DNA from: Xenophilus sp. E41
GTDB taxonomy: Bacteria > Pseudomonadota > Gammaproteobacteria > Burkholderiales > Burkholderiaceae_C
DNA length: 64,000 bases
Reading direction: 5' to 3'
Assembly: GCF_003671765.1 (NCBI RefSeq)
Contig: NZ_QPIB01000003.1
Coordinates: forward strand, 125,983-189,982
A program made the translations under genes and the position numbers. Below the pieces are notes generated by a model. That model was given only the letters and a program-made list of their open reading frames with translations. It did no database searches and was not told the DNA's origin. Positions 49,243 to 59,552 of the stretch are shown here, in pieces; positions within the stretch are counted from its first letter, which is position 1; the number at the start of each line of letters is the position of its first letter.

Positions 49243-50262
49243 TCAGCGCACCGTGAGCACGATCTTTCCCTGGATGTTGCCCCGGCTGGCGCGCTCGTGG
49301 GCGCGCCGTGCGTCGGCCAGTGCGAAGGTGCTGTCGATCGCGACGCGCACCGTCCCCGCATCGAGCAGTTCGGCCAGCGACGCGAGTTGCGCCCCGTTCG
49401 ATCGCACCTGCGTCGTCGACACCGTGACGCCCAGCCGCTGGGCCTCGTCAGCCCCTGCGAAACCGAGGGGGAAGACCGGAAACAGGGCCCCCTCGCGCCT
49501 GAGCGTCGGCAGGAAGCGCGCGGCGCCCGCTCCCCCCACGGCGTCGACGACGAGATCGAGGTCCCGCACGACGGACTCCGCCGCCGTCCGCGTGTAGTCG
49601 ATGAAGAGGTCCGCGCCCAGCGCGTGCACGAATGCCTCGTGCCTTCCGGACGCCACCGCGATGACGCGTGCGCCCTTCCACTTGGCGAGCTGCACGGCGA
49701 ACTGGCCCACGCCGCCTGCGGCGCCATTGACGAGCACGGTCCGGCCCTCGAGGGGCACAGGCACATGCGGATCGGGCTGCAGCGGGTTCGGCACCTCGTG
49801 CCCGGCCTCGACCAGGAACTGCCACGCGGTCAGCAGCGACATCGGTGCGGCCGCCGCATGCACATGGTCGAGGCTGCGCGGCTTGCGCGCGACCTGCCAG
49901 GCCGGCACGCTGACCCATTCCGCATAGGCCCGGCTGCCACCGGCCAGGCCCTCGGGAAAGCGGACCATCGCGTACACCTCGTCGCCGACGCCGAAGTCCC
50001 GGACGTCGTCGGCCACCGCGTCGATCACGCCGGACACGTCCGTGCCGAGGATGAGGGGAAAGGCAACCGTCGGCTGCCATTGCGGCGGCAGCATCCTGTA
50101 GCCCTCGCGCAGGTACCAGTCGGGCGGGTTGATGCCCACCGCATGCACGCGCACCCGCACCTCGCCCGGCGCCACCGCGGGCATGGGCGCGTCCTCGTAG
50201 CGCAGCACCTCGGGGCCGCCGAAAGCATGTTGCCGGACGGCCTTCATGGTCGAAGAGTTCAT
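49243..50262 (-). CDS. NADPH:quinone reductase-like MDR-family oxidoreductase
   Basis: A 339-residue zinc-independent medium-chain dehydrogenase/reductase. Marks: FGGPEVLRYEDAPMPAVAPGEVRVRV, NPPDWYLREGY, FPLILGTDVSGVIDAV, the nucleotide-binding GAAGGVGQFAVQLAKWKGARVIAVAS (AAGGVG) and the C-terminal ARRAHERASRGNIQGKIVL. It lacks the Cys cluster of zinc alcohol dehydrogenases. It reduces quinones or enones with NADPH. ATG 50262 has AGGAA upstream. It is divergent from the LysR gene at 50414, which probably controls it, a pattern often seen with stress-inducible quinone reductases. Confidence 0.87.
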   Translation of the reverse strand: MNSSTMKAVRQHAFGGPEVLRYEDAPMPAVAPGEVRVRVHAVGINPPDWYLREGYRMLPPQWQPTVAFPLILGTDVSGVIDAVADDVRDFGVGDEVYAMVRFPEGLAGGSRAYAEWVSVPAWQVARKPRSLDHVHAAAAPMSLLTAWQFLVEAGHEVPNPLQPDPHVPVPLEGRTVLVNGAAGGVGQFAVQLAKWKGARVIAVASGRHEAFVHALGADLFIDYTRTAAESVVRDLDLVVDAVGGAGAARFLPTLRREGALFPVFPLGFAGADEAQRLGVTVSTTQVRSNGAQLASLAELLDAGTVRVAIDSTFALADARRAHERASRGNIQGKIVLTVR

Positions 50263-50413
50263 TGGGGTTCCTTCCATCTGCTGTCTGCATCCGGGCCGGC
50301 CGGACATCGGCGCCTCGAGGATGCTTGCGGCCGCCTCGGGCCACCGCACGAAGGACAGTCTGGATCCTGGCGGCGCATTTGATAATGAGGCTGTCGCTCC
50401 ATTGTTTTGTGCC

Positions 50414-51340
50414 ATGAAGGAACAGATCACCCTCGAACGGCTGACCGGCATCGTGGCCTTCGCGCGCGCGGCGTCCAGCGGCAGCTTCACCGCGGCGGCG
50501 CAGTCGCTGTCGGTGTCGCCCTCGGCCGTCAGCAAGACGGTCCGGCGCCTGGAGCAGCAGCTGGGCGTGCGGCTCTTCACCCGCACCACCCGGTCCTTGA
50601 CGCTGACGCCCGAGGGGCGCGAGCTGCATGGCCGCGCGCTGCACCTGCTGCGCGCCGCGGAGGAGGTCGGGCAGTCGGCGGCCGCGGTGCGATCGGAGCC
50701 CGCCGGCGTGCTGAAGGTGGCGGCATCGATGCCCATCGGCGTGCGGCTGCTGGCACCCGCATTGCCCGCCTTCCATCGGCGTCACCCCAAGCTGCGCGTC
50801 GACCTGCGGCTCGGGGACCGCTTCGTCAACCTGGTGGAGGAGGGTGTCGACGTGGCGGTGCGCATTGGCCACCTCGCCGATTCGAACCTGCTGTCGCGCG
50901 GCCTGGCGCGCACCCGGATCGGCGCCTTCGCCTCACCCGCCTACCTGTCCAGGCGGGACGCGCCCGAGCACCCTGCGGACCTGAGGGGCCACGACTGCGT
51001 GAGCTTTCGCTACCAGACCTCGGGCCAGGTGATGGCCTGGACCTTCCAGGTGGGCAGCCGGACCCTGGAGTTCCATCCCGACGCCGCCCTGGTGCTCGAT
51101 GCCAGCGACGCGATCGCCGAAGTGCTCGCCGCCGGCGGCGGCATCGGCATGCTGGGGTCGTTCATTGCGGCGCCGTACGTCGAGCGGGGGCTGCTGGTGC
51201 CCGTGCTCGGCGAATTCGCGGTCGATGGGGCGCCGATCACGGCCGTCTGGCCCGAGAGCCGGCGTGCAAGCCCGAACGCCAGGGCGTTCATCGACTACCT
51301 CACGGAGGTGTTTGCACCGCTGGCGCCGGCTGCCGCGTGA
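50414..51340 (+). CDS. LysR-family regulator (divergent from quinone reductase)
   Basis: A 308-residue regulator of the CrgA/YafC-like group. The HTH is LTGIVAFARAASSGSFTAAAQSLSVSPSAVSKTVRRLEQQLGVRLFTRTTRSLTLTPEG, followed by RVDLRLGDRFVNLVEEGVDVAVRIGHLADSNL and the SFRYQTSGQVMAWTFQ segment typical of this subgroup. ATG 50414 was chosen because it aligns with the family start; a longer frame begins at 50246. The 151-bp gap to the divergent oxidoreductase contains an AT-rich stretch TTTGATAATGAGG near 50378 that could be the operator. Confidence 0.9.
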   Translation: MKEQITLERLTGIVAFARAASSGSFTAAAQSLSVSPSAVSKTVRRLEQQLGVRLFTRTTRSLTLTPEGRELHGRALHLLRAAEEVGQSAAAVRSEPAGVLKVAASMPIGVRLLAPALPAFHRRHPKLRVDLRLGDRFVNLVEEGVDVAVRIGHLADSNLLSRGLARTRIGAFASPAYLSRRDAPEHPADLRGHDCVSFRYQTSGQVMAWTFQVGSRTLEFHPDAALVLDASDAIAEVLAAGGGIGMLGSFIAAPYVERGLLVPVLGEFAVDGAPITAVWPESRRASPNARAFIDYLTEVFAPLAPAAA

Positions 51341-51373
51341 GGCGCAGGGCGCGCGCCCCCGCGTGTTGGCCGC

Positions 51374-52180
51374 CTACGCCAGCGTGAACTCGTAGTCCAC
51401 CGTGATCGGCGCGTGGTCGCTGAACTTGATGGTCTTGAAGATGTGCTCGCTGCGGGCGAGCTGCGCCAGCGCCGGCGTGGCCAGGTGGTAGTCCAGCCGC
51501 CAGCCCACGTTCTTCGCGTAGGCCTGTCCGCGGTTGCTCCACCACGTGTAGCAGGCATCGGTGGTGTCGGGCTGCAGGTGCCGGTACACGTCGACCAGGC
51601 CCGCGCCCTCGGCACCGGCGTCGAGCAGGCGCGTCATCCAGGCGCGTTCCTCGGGCAGGAAGCCGCTGTTCTTCTGGTTGCCCTTCCAGTTCTTGAGGTC
51701 GGCCTCCTTGTGCGCGATGTTGATGTCGCCGCACAGGATGAACTCGCGGCCCTGCTTGAGCGCGACGAGGTAGGGCATGAAGCCGGCGAGGAAGCGGAAC
51801 TTGGCGGCCTGCCGCTCCTCGCCCGAACTGCCGCTGGGGAAATAGCAGCTGATGATCGACAGCTTGCGCGTGGGCGTGTCGAAGCGCAGTTCCAGGTAGC
51901 GGCCCTCGGCGTCGAACTCCGCGTCGCCCCAGCCGACCACCACGTCGCTGGGGGCGTGCTTCGTGTAGATCGCGGTGCCGGCATAGCCCTTCTTCTCGGC
52001 GAAGTGGAAGTGGCCCTTGAGCCCGGCCATTTCCTCGAAGCGGCCTTCCACGTCGCTGGCCGAGACGCGGATCTCCTGCATGCAAATACAATCCGGCGCC
52101 GTTTCGGCGACCCAGTCGGCCACGCCCTTGGTGGCGGCCGAACGCAGGCCGTTGAGGTTGAGGCTGGTCAGTTTGAACAC
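51374..52180 (-). CDS. xth: Exodeoxyribonuclease III
   Basis: A 268-residue AP endonuclease/3'-exonuclease of base-excision repair. Family marks are FKLTSLNLNGLRSA at the N terminus, CMQEIR with the metal-binding Glu, GYAGTAIYTK, EFILCGDINIAH with catalytic Asp and Asn, WWSNRGQAYAKNVGWRLDYHL and the final SDHAPITVDYEF with the catalytic His. The GTG start at 52180 places the family N terminus correctly. The gene is divergent from pyrE with only 15 bp between start codons, so each promoter must lie inside the other gene. This xth-pyrE arrangement is common in Comamonadaceae. Confidence 0.93.
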   Translation of the reverse strand: MFKLTSLNLNGLRSAATKGVADWVAETAPDCICMQEIRVSASDVEGRFEEMAGLKGHFHFAEKKGYAGTAIYTKHAPSDVVVGWGDAEFDAEGRYLELRFDTPTRKLSIISCYFPSGSSGEERQAAKFRFLAGFMPYLVALKQGREFILCGDINIAHKEADLKNWKGNQKNSGFLPEERAWMTRLLDAGAEGAGLVDVYRHLQPDTTDACYTWWSNRGQAYAKNVGWRLDYHLATPALAQLARSEHIFKTIKFSDHAPITVDYEFTLA

Positions 52181-52195
52181 GACGAGGAATTCCCG

Positions 52196-52876
52196 ATGGC
52201 TGAGGTGAAAACGGATGGGGCGCTGGCGCAGGACTTCGTGCAGTTCGCGCTCGATGCCGGCGTGCTGCGCTTCGGCCAGTTCAAGACCAAGGCCGGGCGC
52301 ATGAGCCCGTACTTCTTCAACGCCGGGCTGTTCAACGACGGCGCCCGGATCGCGCGGCTGGCGGAATTCTATGCAGCGCGCCTGATCGATTCGGGCCTCG
52401 AGTTCGACATGATCTTCGGCCCCGCCTACAAGGGCATCCCGCTGGGCGCCACGGTGGCGGCCGAGCTGGCGCGCCGGGGCCGCAACGTGCCTTTCGCCTA
52501 CAACCGCAAGGAAGCCAAGGACCATGGCGAGGGCGGCACGCTGGTCGGCGCGCCGCTGCAGGGCCGGGTGCTGATCGTGGACGACGTGATGTCGGCCGGC
52601 ACGGCGGTGCGCGAGTCGATCGCGACGATCCGCGCTGCAGGCGCCACGCCGCATGCCGTGGCCATCGCACTGGACCGCCAGGAGATGGCGACCGAGAACG
52701 GGGTGGACGTCCCGCACAGTGCCGTGCAATATGTCCGCAATCAGCTGGGCATGCAGGTGATCGCCATCGCCACGCTGGACGACTTGCTAGAGTATCTGGA
52801 CCAGCGCGCGAGCGACGAACTGCGCGCGCACCGTGAGGGAGTGTTGGCATACCGCTCGCGCTACGGCGCGGGCTGA
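52196..52876 (+). CDS. pyrE: Orotate phosphoribosyltransferase
   Basis: A 226-residue cytosolic enzyme of pyrimidine synthesis that joins orotate to PRPP to give OMP. Visible motifs are FKTKAGRMSPYFFNAGLFNDG, FGPAYKGIPLGATVAAELARRGR, YNRKEAKDHGEGGTLVGAPL (the catalytic flexible loop) and the PRPP-binding VLIVDDVMSAGTAVRE. Length matches the family. The stop TGA 52874-52876 shares its last base with the ATG of the following DUF4124 gene, so those two are coupled. Confidence 0.95.
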   Translation: MAEVKTDGALAQDFVQFALDAGVLRFGQFKTKAGRMSPYFFNAGLFNDGARIARLAEFYAARLIDSGLEFDMIFGPAYKGIPLGATVAAELARRGRNVPFAYNRKEAKDHGEGGTLVGAPLQGRVLIVDDVMSAGTAVRESIATIRAAGATPHAVAIALDRQEMATENGVDVPHSAVQYVRNQLGMQVIAIATLDDLLEYLDQRASDELRAHREGVLAYRSRYGAG

Positions 52877-53595
52877 TGCCGTTCGCACCCGGAGCCCCCG
52901 TGCCGCCCCACGCCCGACCCGTCCTCTTCGTTCGCGGCCTCGCGCTGGGAGCCTGCGCCTTGCTGGTCCAGGGGGCTGGCTGGGCGCAGCAGAACCAGGG
53001 GCCGGCCAACGCCGGCAGCATCTACAGCTGCGTGGACGCGAGCGGCCGCACCCTCACCTCCGACCGCCCCATTCCGGCCTGCTTCGACCGCGAGCAGGTC
53101 GAACTCACGCCCAGCGGCACCGTGCGCCGTCGCATCGAGCCGCGCTACACGGCGCGCGAGCAGGAGCAGCGCGAGGCGCGCCAGCGCGAGGTCGAGCAGG
53201 CGGCGCTGCGGGCACGCGAGGAGCGCCGCCGCGAGCGCGCGCTGCTCGTTCGCTACCCCAACGCCGCGACCCATGACCGCGAGCGGGGCGAAGCGATGAA
53301 GCAGATCGATGCCGTGATCGGCGCCGCGCGTACGCGCCTGGGCGAACTGGCCGAGGAGCGACGCAAGATCGACGGCGAAATGGAGTTCTACAAGAAGGAC
53401 CCGAGCAAGGCGCCGCCCTCGCTGCGCCGCCAGGTCGACGACAACGACCAGAGCGTGGCGGTGCAGAGCCGCTTCATTGCCGAACAGGACGCCGAAAAGC
53501 GCCGGGTCAACGCGCGCTTCGACGAGGAGCGCGCGCGTCTGGTGCAGCTGTGGTCGCCCGAGAACGGCGGCATGGCCCAGCGCCCGGCGCCGTGA
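52876..53595 (+). CDS. DUF4124-domain exported protein with long basic coiled-coil
   Basis: A 239-residue protein of unknown function. A signal peptide (VLFVRGLALGACALLVQGAG, cut after AGWAQ) is followed by a DUF4124-like segment (SIYSCVDASGRTLTSDRPIPACFD, with a Cys pair that may form a disulfide). A highly charged, probably coiled-coil helix runs about 95-215 (REQEQREARQREVEQAALRAREERRRER and onward). It is periplasmic by prediction. It starts on the last base of the pyrE stop; the pyrE-DUF4124 pair is a recurrent Burkholderiales neighbour set. No reaction can be assigned. Confidence 0.85.
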   Translation: MPFAPGAPVPPHARPVLFVRGLALGACALLVQGAGWAQQNQGPANAGSIYSCVDASGRTLTSDRPIPACFDREQVELTPSGTVRRRIEPRYTAREQEQREARQREVEQAALRAREERRRERALLVRYPNAATHDRERGEAMKQIDAVIGAARTRLGELAEERRKIDGEMEFYKKDPSKAPPSLRRQVDDNDQSVAVQSRFIAEQDAEKRRVNARFDEERARLVQLWSPENGGMAQRPAP

Positions 53596-53628
53596 GGCCG
53601 GCGGCCGGCACGCGCCGGCCCTTGCTCA

Positions 53629-53689
53629 CTTTTTGATAGCTGGTCGCGCCCGACTGGCGGGCGTTCGAGGCACTTTTTGCTTGAAAGTG
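53629..53689 (+). repeat. Comamonadaceae-type intergenic repeat, copy 4
   Basis: TTTTTGATAGCTGGTC, then the dyad GCGCCCGACTGGCGGGCG and TTTTTGCTTGAAA. It lies between the convergent DUF4124 and gatB genes. The inner GCGCCCG/CGGGCG pair flanked by T-rich ends could work as a bidirectional terminator. Confidence 0.8.
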
Positions 53690-53702
53690 CCCGGCAGGCT
53701 GG

Positions 53703-55187
53703 TCAGCCCAGCTTCGCCTTGATCAGCGCATTGACCTGCGCCGGGTTGGCCTTGCCGGCGCTTGCCTTCATCACCTGGCCGACCAGGGCGTTGAAGGCCT
53801 TGTCCTTGCCGGCACGGTACTCGGCGATGTTCTTCTCGTTCTTCGCCAGCACCTCGTCGACGATCTTCTCCAGCGCGCCGGTGTCGCTCATCTGCTTGAG
53901 GCCCTTGGCCTCGATGAGGGCGTCGACGTCCTGGCCTTCGCCACGCGCCTCCGCGTCGGCGGAGGCGCCTTCCCGGTTCCACAGCGCCTCGAAGACCTGG
54001 CGCGCGGCGTTGTTGGAGATCGTGCCGTCGGCGATGCGGCCGATGAGCTGCGCCAGTTGAGCGGCGCTCACGGGCGCGGCCTCGATGCCGAGCTCCTGGG
54101 CATTCAGGCGCTTGGAGATCTCGCCCTGCAGCCAGTTGCTGGCCAGCTTGGGCGCCGCGCCCGCGGCCACTGCCGCTTCGAAATACGCCGCGTGCGCCGG
54201 GCTCTGCGTGAGCTGCGTCGCGTCGTACTCGGACAGGCCGTGATCGCGCACGTAGCGCGCGGCCATCGCGCGCGGCAGCTCGGGCATCTCGCTCTTCACG
54301 CGCTCGACCCACTCCGCGGCGATCGCCAGCGGCGGCAGGTCCGGGTCGGGGAAGTAGCGGTAGTCGGCCGCGTCCTCCTTGGTGCGCATGGCGCGCGTCT
54401 CGCCCGTGTCGGGGTCGAAGAGCACGGTGGCCTGCTGGATCGCGTGGCCGTCTTCCAGCTGCTCGATCTGCCAGCGGATCTCGAAGTCGATCGCCTGCTG
54501 CATGAAGCGGAAGCTGTTGAGGTTCTTGATCTCGCGGCGCGTGCCCAGCGGCTGGCCCGGCTTGCGCACCGACACGTTGGCGTCGCAGCGGAAGGAGCCT
54601 TCCTGCATGTTGCCGTCGCAGATGCCGATCCAGGTCACGATCTTGTGCAGCTCGCGCGCATAGGCCACGGCCTCGGCGGTGGAGCGCATGTCGGGCTCGG
54701 TCACGATCTCCAGCAGCGGCGTGCCGGCGCGGTTGAGGTCGATGCCGCTCATGCCGACGAAGTCCTCGTGCAGCGACTTGCCCGCGTCCTCCTCCAGGTG
54801 TGCGCGCACCAGTCGCACCGTCTTGAGTTCATCACCCAGGTAGAAGCTCACCGAGCCGCCCTGCACCACGGGGATCTCGTACTGGCTGATCTGGTAGCCC
54901 TTGGGCAGGTCGGGGTAGAAGTAGTTCTTGCGCGCGAACACCGAGCGCGGCGCGATGTGCGAGCCAAGCGCCAGGCCGAGCCTGATCGCGCGCTCGACGG
55001 CGCCCTTGTTCATCACCGGCAGCGTGCCGGGCAGGGCGAGGTCCACCGCGCAGGCCTGCGTGTTCGGCTCGGCACCGAAGGCCGTGCTGGCGCGGCTGAA
55101 GATCTTGCTCGCGGTGGAGAGCTGGGCGTGGGTCTCGAAGCCGATGACGACTTCGTAGCCTTGGACGAGGGGCGGGGTGGTGCTCAT
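53703..55187 (-). CDS. gatB: Asp-tRNA(Asn)/Glu-tRNA(Gln) amidotransferase subunit B
   Basis: A 494-residue subunit that phosphorylates and amidates Glu or Asp on mischarged tRNA. It begins [23 protein letters not shown] and continues [48 protein letters not shown] and [17 protein letters not shown]. The YqeY-like tail domain ([18 protein letters not shown], then [18 protein letters not shown]) is at the C terminus. It is the third gene of gatCAB. A 139-bp gap with a large inverted repeat separates it from gatA, wider than usual. Confidence 0.96.
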   Translation of the reverse strand: MSTTPPLVQGYEVVIGFETHAQLSTASKIFSRASTAFGAEPNTQACAVDLALPGTLPVMNKGAVERAIRLGLALGSHIAPRSVFARKNYFYPDLPKGYQISQYEIPVVQGGSVSFYLGDELKTVRLVRAHLEEDAGKSLHEDFVGMSGIDLNRAGTPLLEIVTEPDMRSTAEAVAYARELHKIVTWIGICDGNMQEGSFRCDANVSVRKPGQPLGTRREIKNLNSFRFMQQAIDFEIRWQIEQLEDGHAIQQATVLFDPDTGETRAMRTKEDAADYRYFPDPDLPPLAIAAEWVERVKSEMPELPRAMAARYVRDHGLSEYDATQLTQSPAHAAYFEAAVAAGAAPKLASNWLQGEISKRLNAQELGIEAAPVSAAQLAQLIGRIADGTISNNAARQVFEALWNREGASADAEARGEGQDVDALIEAKGLKQMSDTGALEKIVDEVLAKNEKNIAEYRAGKDKAFNALVGQVMKASAGKANPAQVNALIKAKLG

Positions 55188-55207
55188 GGCGTGTGGAATA
55201 CGGGCAG

Positions 55208-55316
55208 CCGAACGCGAAGGGCGCGAAGGTCACGCAAAAGTCGCGAAAAACTCATTGAAGTTTCTTCTTCTCTTTCTTCGCGTCCTTCGCGAACCCTTCG
55301 CGCTCTTCGCGTACGG
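55208..55316. repeat. Large imperfect inverted repeat between gatA and gatB
   Basis: A left arm 55208-55249 (CCGAACGCGAAGGGCGCGAA and onward) pairs with a right arm 55275-55316 (its end reads GCGCTCTTCGCGTACGG), with roughly 8-10 mismatches over 42 bp and a 25-nt loop. Each arm contains repeated CGCGAAG units. It would fold as a long mRNA hairpin between two genes of an operon. Similar CGCGAAG-rich elements are scattered in Burkholderiales genomes, by memory. Confidence 0.7.
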
Positions 55317-55326
55317 ATGTATTTCT

Positions 55327-56820
55327 TCAGAAGCCGACCGGCACGCGCGCGTGCCAGTCGGTGGCCTGCTGGAAGCGGTGGGCCGCGTTCAGCAGCTTCG
55401 CTTCGGCGAAGTAGTTGCCGATGAGCTGCAGGCCCACGGGCATGCCCGCATCGAAGCCGGCGGGCACGCTCATGCCGGGCAGGCCGGCCAGGGAGCCGGG
55501 CAGGGTGAAGATGTCGGCCAGGTAATCGGCCACGGGGTCGTCGCCGTGCTCACCGATCTTCCAGGCCACGGTGGGCGCGGCCGGGCCGGCGATCAGGTCG
55601 CAGTCCTTGAAGGCGTTCTGGAAGTCGTCGGCGATCATGCGGCGCACCTTCTGCGCCTGCAGGTAGTAGGCGTCGTAGTAGCCGTGTGAGAGGACGTACG
55701 TGCCGATCATGATCCGCCGCTTGACCTCGTCGCCGAAGCCCTCTTCGCGCGTCTTCGCGTACATGTCGGCCAGGTCCTTGTACTGCGCGGCGCGGTGGCC
55801 GAACTTCACGCCGTCGAAGCGGCTGAGGTTGGAGCTGGCCTCCGCGGCGGCGCAGATGTAGTAGACCGGGATCGACAGCTCGGTGCGCGGCAGGCTCACT
55901 TCGACGCGTCTGGCGCCCAGCTTCTCGTACTCCTTGAGGGCCGCGTCGATCGCTGCGCGCACGCCGGGTGCGACGCCCTCGCCGAGGAATTCCTTGGGCA
56001 CGCCGATGCGCAGGCCTTCCAGCGAGCCGTTCAGTTCGCGGGCGAAGTCCTCGGCCGGACGGTCCAGCGAGGTCGAGTCGCGGTCGGGGTCGGGCCCGCA
56101 CATGGCCGACAGCAGCAGCGCGCAGTCCTCGGCCGAGCGCGCCATCGGGCCGGCCTGGTCGAGGCTGGAAGCGAAGGCCACCATGCCGTAGCGCGAGGCG
56201 CGGCCATAGGTGGGCTTGATACCGGTCACGCCGCAGAAGCTCGCGGGCTGGCGGATCGAGCCGCCGGTGTCGGTGCCGGTGGCGGCGGGCGCGAGGCGGG
56301 CGGCAACGGCGGCCGCGCTGCCGCCGGAGGAGCCGCCGGGGATGCGGGCCGCGTCCCAGGGGTTGCGCACCGGGGCGGCCTGCGTGGCCCCCACGGCCGG
56401 CACGGCGACGTTCTCGTTGGCCGAACCCATGGCGAACTCGTCGCAGCTGAGCTTGCCCAGAGTCACCATGCCGGTGTCGGCCAGCTTGCGCACCACGGTG
56501 GCGTCGAAGGGCGACTGGTAGCCGGCCAGGATCCTCGAGCCGGCGGTGGTCGGGAAGGCGGTGGTGACGAAGATGTCCTTGTGCGCGACGGGCACGCCGG
56601 CCAGCGCCGGGGCGTTGCCTGCGGCCAGGGCGGCGTCGGCGGCACGCGCCTGCGCCAGCGTGGCGTCCTCGTCGACGGCGACGAAGGCGGCGAGGTCCTG
56701 GTGCGCCTTCATGCGGGCCAGGAAGTGCTGGGCCGTCTCGACGGCCGACACCTCGCGGGCGGCCAGTGCCTTGGCCAGGCCGGCGACGCCCTTGTCGTGG
56801 AGATCCTTGCCCGTGCTCAT
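55327..56820 (-). CDS. gatA: Asp-tRNA(Asn)/Glu-tRNA(Gln) amidotransferase subunit A
   Basis: A 497-residue glutaminase subunit of GatCAB that frees ammonia from glutamine. The amidase-signature triad is Lys81 in VPVAHKDIF, cis-Ser164 in [15 protein letters not shown] and the nucleophile Ser188 in [13 protein letters not shown]. GatA-specific text includes [29 protein letters not shown] and [32 protein letters not shown]. It is distinct from the paralogous AtzE and AtzF encoded upstream. The 82-bp gap to gatC contains a GC-rich repeat. Confidence 0.96.
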   Translation of the reverse strand: MSTGKDLHDKGVAGLAKALAAREVSAVETAQHFLARMKAHQDLAAFVAVDEDATLAQARAADAALAAGNAPALAGVPVAHKDIFVTTAFPTTAGSRILAGYQSPFDATVVRKLADTGMVTLGKLSCDEFAMGSANENVAVPAVGATQAAPVRNPWDAARIPGGSSGGSAAAVAARLAPAATGTDTGGSIRQPASFCGVTGIKPTYGRASRYGMVAFASSLDQAGPMARSAEDCALLLSAMCGPDPDRDSTSLDRPAEDFARELNGSLEGLRIGVPKEFLGEGVAPGVRAAIDAALKEYEKLGARRVEVSLPRTELSIPVYYICAAAEASSNLSRFDGVKFGHRAAQYKDLADMYAKTREEGFGDEVKRRIMIGTYVLSHGYYDAYYLQAQKVRRMIADDFQNAFKDCDLIAGPAAPTVAWKIGEHGDDPVADYLADIFTLPGSLAGLPGMSVPAGFDAGMPVGLQLIGNYFAEAKLLNAAHRFQQATDWHARVPVGF

Positions 56821-56821
56821 T

Positions 56822-56905
56822 CCATGGCCCCCACGCTTGCGACTTCGTCTGCTGCGCTGCCCCCCGAGGGGGCCTTCGCGCCTTGGAGCGGTCCGGCGGC
56901 GCTCA
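56822..56905. repeat. GC-rich dyad repeat between gatC and gatA
   Basis: CTGCGCTGCCCCCCGAGG, GGGCCTTCGCGCCTTGGAGC, GGTCCGGCGGCGCTCA, with CCCCCC/GGGGG dyads. By memory, near-identical text occurs between genes in Variovorax and Acidovorax. It fills the gap from the gatA start to the gatC stop. Confidence 0.5.
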
Positions 56906-57202
56906 TTCGATCACCTTCGGCACGAGGAACAGCCCGGCCTCGACGGCGGGGGCGCTCTTCTGGTTGGCGGCGCGGTTGTCGGGCTCGCTCACGACGTCCT
57001 CGCGCAGGCGCAGGGTGATGTCCTCGATGGCCGCGACGGGGTGGGCCAGCGGCTCGACGCCGGCGGTGTCCACCGCGCGCATGCGCTCGACCAGGTCGAA
57101 GAAGCCATTGATCTGGCTGAGCATGCGCTCGCTTTCGTCAGAGGCCAGTTGCAGCCTCGCCAGCGAGGCGATGCGCGCGATGTCGGTGGAAGTCAGTGCC
57201 AT
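56903..57202 (-). CDS. gatC: Asp-tRNA(Asn)/Glu-tRNA(Gln) amidotransferase subunit C
   Basis: A 99-residue small subunit that clamps GatA to GatB. It reads [20 protein letters not shown], then [47 protein letters not shown] and ends [15 protein letters not shown], all standard for GatC. It is first in the gatCAB operon and is divergent from mreB; its promoter must lie in 57203-57443. AtzG encoded at 35717 is a distant functional analogue. Confidence 0.95.
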   Translation of the reverse strand: MALTSTDIARIASLARLQLASDESERMLSQINGFFDLVERMRAVDTAGVEPLAHPVAAIEDITLRLREDVVSEPDNRAANQKSAPAVEAGLFLVPKVIE

Positions 57203-58487
<1,285 letters not shown>

Positions 58488-58505
58488 TTGCACGCTAGTC
58501 TCGCG

Positions 58506-58530
58506 AGCCGGCCACCCAGGCCGGCTTTTT
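58506..58530 (+). terminator. Rho-independent terminator between mreB and mreC
   Basis: AGCCGGCC (58506-58513), loop ACCCA and GGCCGGCT (58519-58526) form a perfect 8-bp stem followed by TTTT. It should end most mreB transcripts, so mreCD would receive less mRNA by read-through or need a second promoter. Confidence 0.8.
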
Positions 58531-58562
58531 GCCATCTGACCTAGCGCTTTCCTCTCCTTTCC

Positions 58563-59552
58563 ATGCCGCTCGGCACGCTCGACCGCTCCGCGCCGCCCCT
58601 GTTCAACCAGGGGCCCTCGGCGCTGTCGAAGCTGATCTTCTTCAGCGCGCTGGCCCTGTTCCTGATGGTGGCGGACGCACGCTTCGACGTCGTCAATCCG
58701 CTGCGCACCGCCGTGAGTGCGGTGCTCTACCCGATCCAGTGGATCGCGATGAAGCCTGTACAGGCCATCGCCGGCGCCAGCCAGTACCTGGAAGACCTGC
58801 GCACGGCGCAGTCGAACGAAGCCGAGGCGCGTCGCGCACTCGCGCTGCAGGCCGAGCGGGCCAGCCAGGCCGACACCCTGGCGCGCGAGAACGCGCGCCT
58901 GCGCGCCCTGCTGGAGCTGCGGCAGAACTCGCCCGCCCCGGGCCGCGCCGCCGAGGTGCTGTTCGACACCGCCGACCCGTACACCCGCAAAGTGGTGATC
59001 GACCAGGGCCTCACGCAGGGCATCGCGCCCGGCTCGCCGGTGATCGACGAACAGGGTGTGCTGGGCCAGGTGACGCTGGTGCAGCCCTTCTCCAGCGAGG
59101 TGACGCTGGTCATCGACCGCGACCTGTCGATCCCGGTGCAGAACACCCGCACCGGCGTGCGCAGCGTGGCCTTCGGCGACGCCACCACGCACGGAGGCGG
59201 CATGGAGCTGCGCTTCATTGCCGCCAATTCCGACATCCAGGAGGGCGACGTGCTCGCCACCAGCGGGGTCGACGGCGTCTACCCGGCCGGGCTGCCCGTG
59301 GCCCGGGTCGACCGCATCGACCGCCGGGCCGACTCGGCCTTCGCACGCATCCACTGCACGCCGCTGGCGCGGGTGAACGCGGCGCGTTACGTGATGGTGC
59401 TGGCGCCCGTGGGCACGCCGGCCGCCGCGCTGGCGCCCGCCGCCGCCCCGGCCCCCTCGTCCAAGAAGGCCGAGGCCAGGAAGGCGGACAACAGCAAGGA
59501 CAGGAAGAACGGTCCGGGCCGCCCGGCCCGCCAGGAGGGCGCCCCGCGATGA
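58563..59552 (+). CDS. mreC: Rod-shape-determining protein MreC
   Basis: A 329-residue bitopic inner-membrane protein linking MreB to the periplasmic wall enzymes. One helix lies at about 23-40 (LIFFSALALFLMVAD), then a coiled coil at about 75-115 (QSNEAEARRALALQAERASQADTLARENARLRALLELRQ) and the beta-barrel domain (AAEVLFDTADPYTRKVVIDQGLTQGIAPGSPVIDEQGVLGQV, then LRFIAANSDIQEGDVLATSGVDGVYPAGLPVARV). The C-terminal 45 residues are Ala/Pro/Lys-rich and probably disordered. It overlaps mreD by 4 bp. Confidence 0.95.
   Translation: MPLGTLDRSAPPLFNQGPSALSKLIFFSALALFLMVADARFDVVNPLRTAVSAVLYPIQWIAMKPVQAIAGASQYLEDLRTAQSNEAEARRALALQAERASQADTLARENARLRALLELRQNSPAPGRAAEVLFDTADPYTRKVVIDQGLTQGIAPGSPVIDEQGVLGQVTLVQPFSSEVTLVIDRDLSIPVQNTRTGVRSVAFGDATTHGGGMELRFIAANSDIQEGDVLATSGVDGVYPAGLPVARVDRIDRRADSAFARIHCTPLARVNAARYVMVLAPVGTPAAALAPAAAPAPSSKKAEARKADNSKDRKNGPGRPARQEGAPR

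Noticed and set aside
55188-55326. CRISPR-like array between gatA and gatB because of repeated CGCGAAG units
   Set aside because: The units are 7 bp, irregularly spaced and arranged as two arms of one hairpin, with no spacers and no cas genes.
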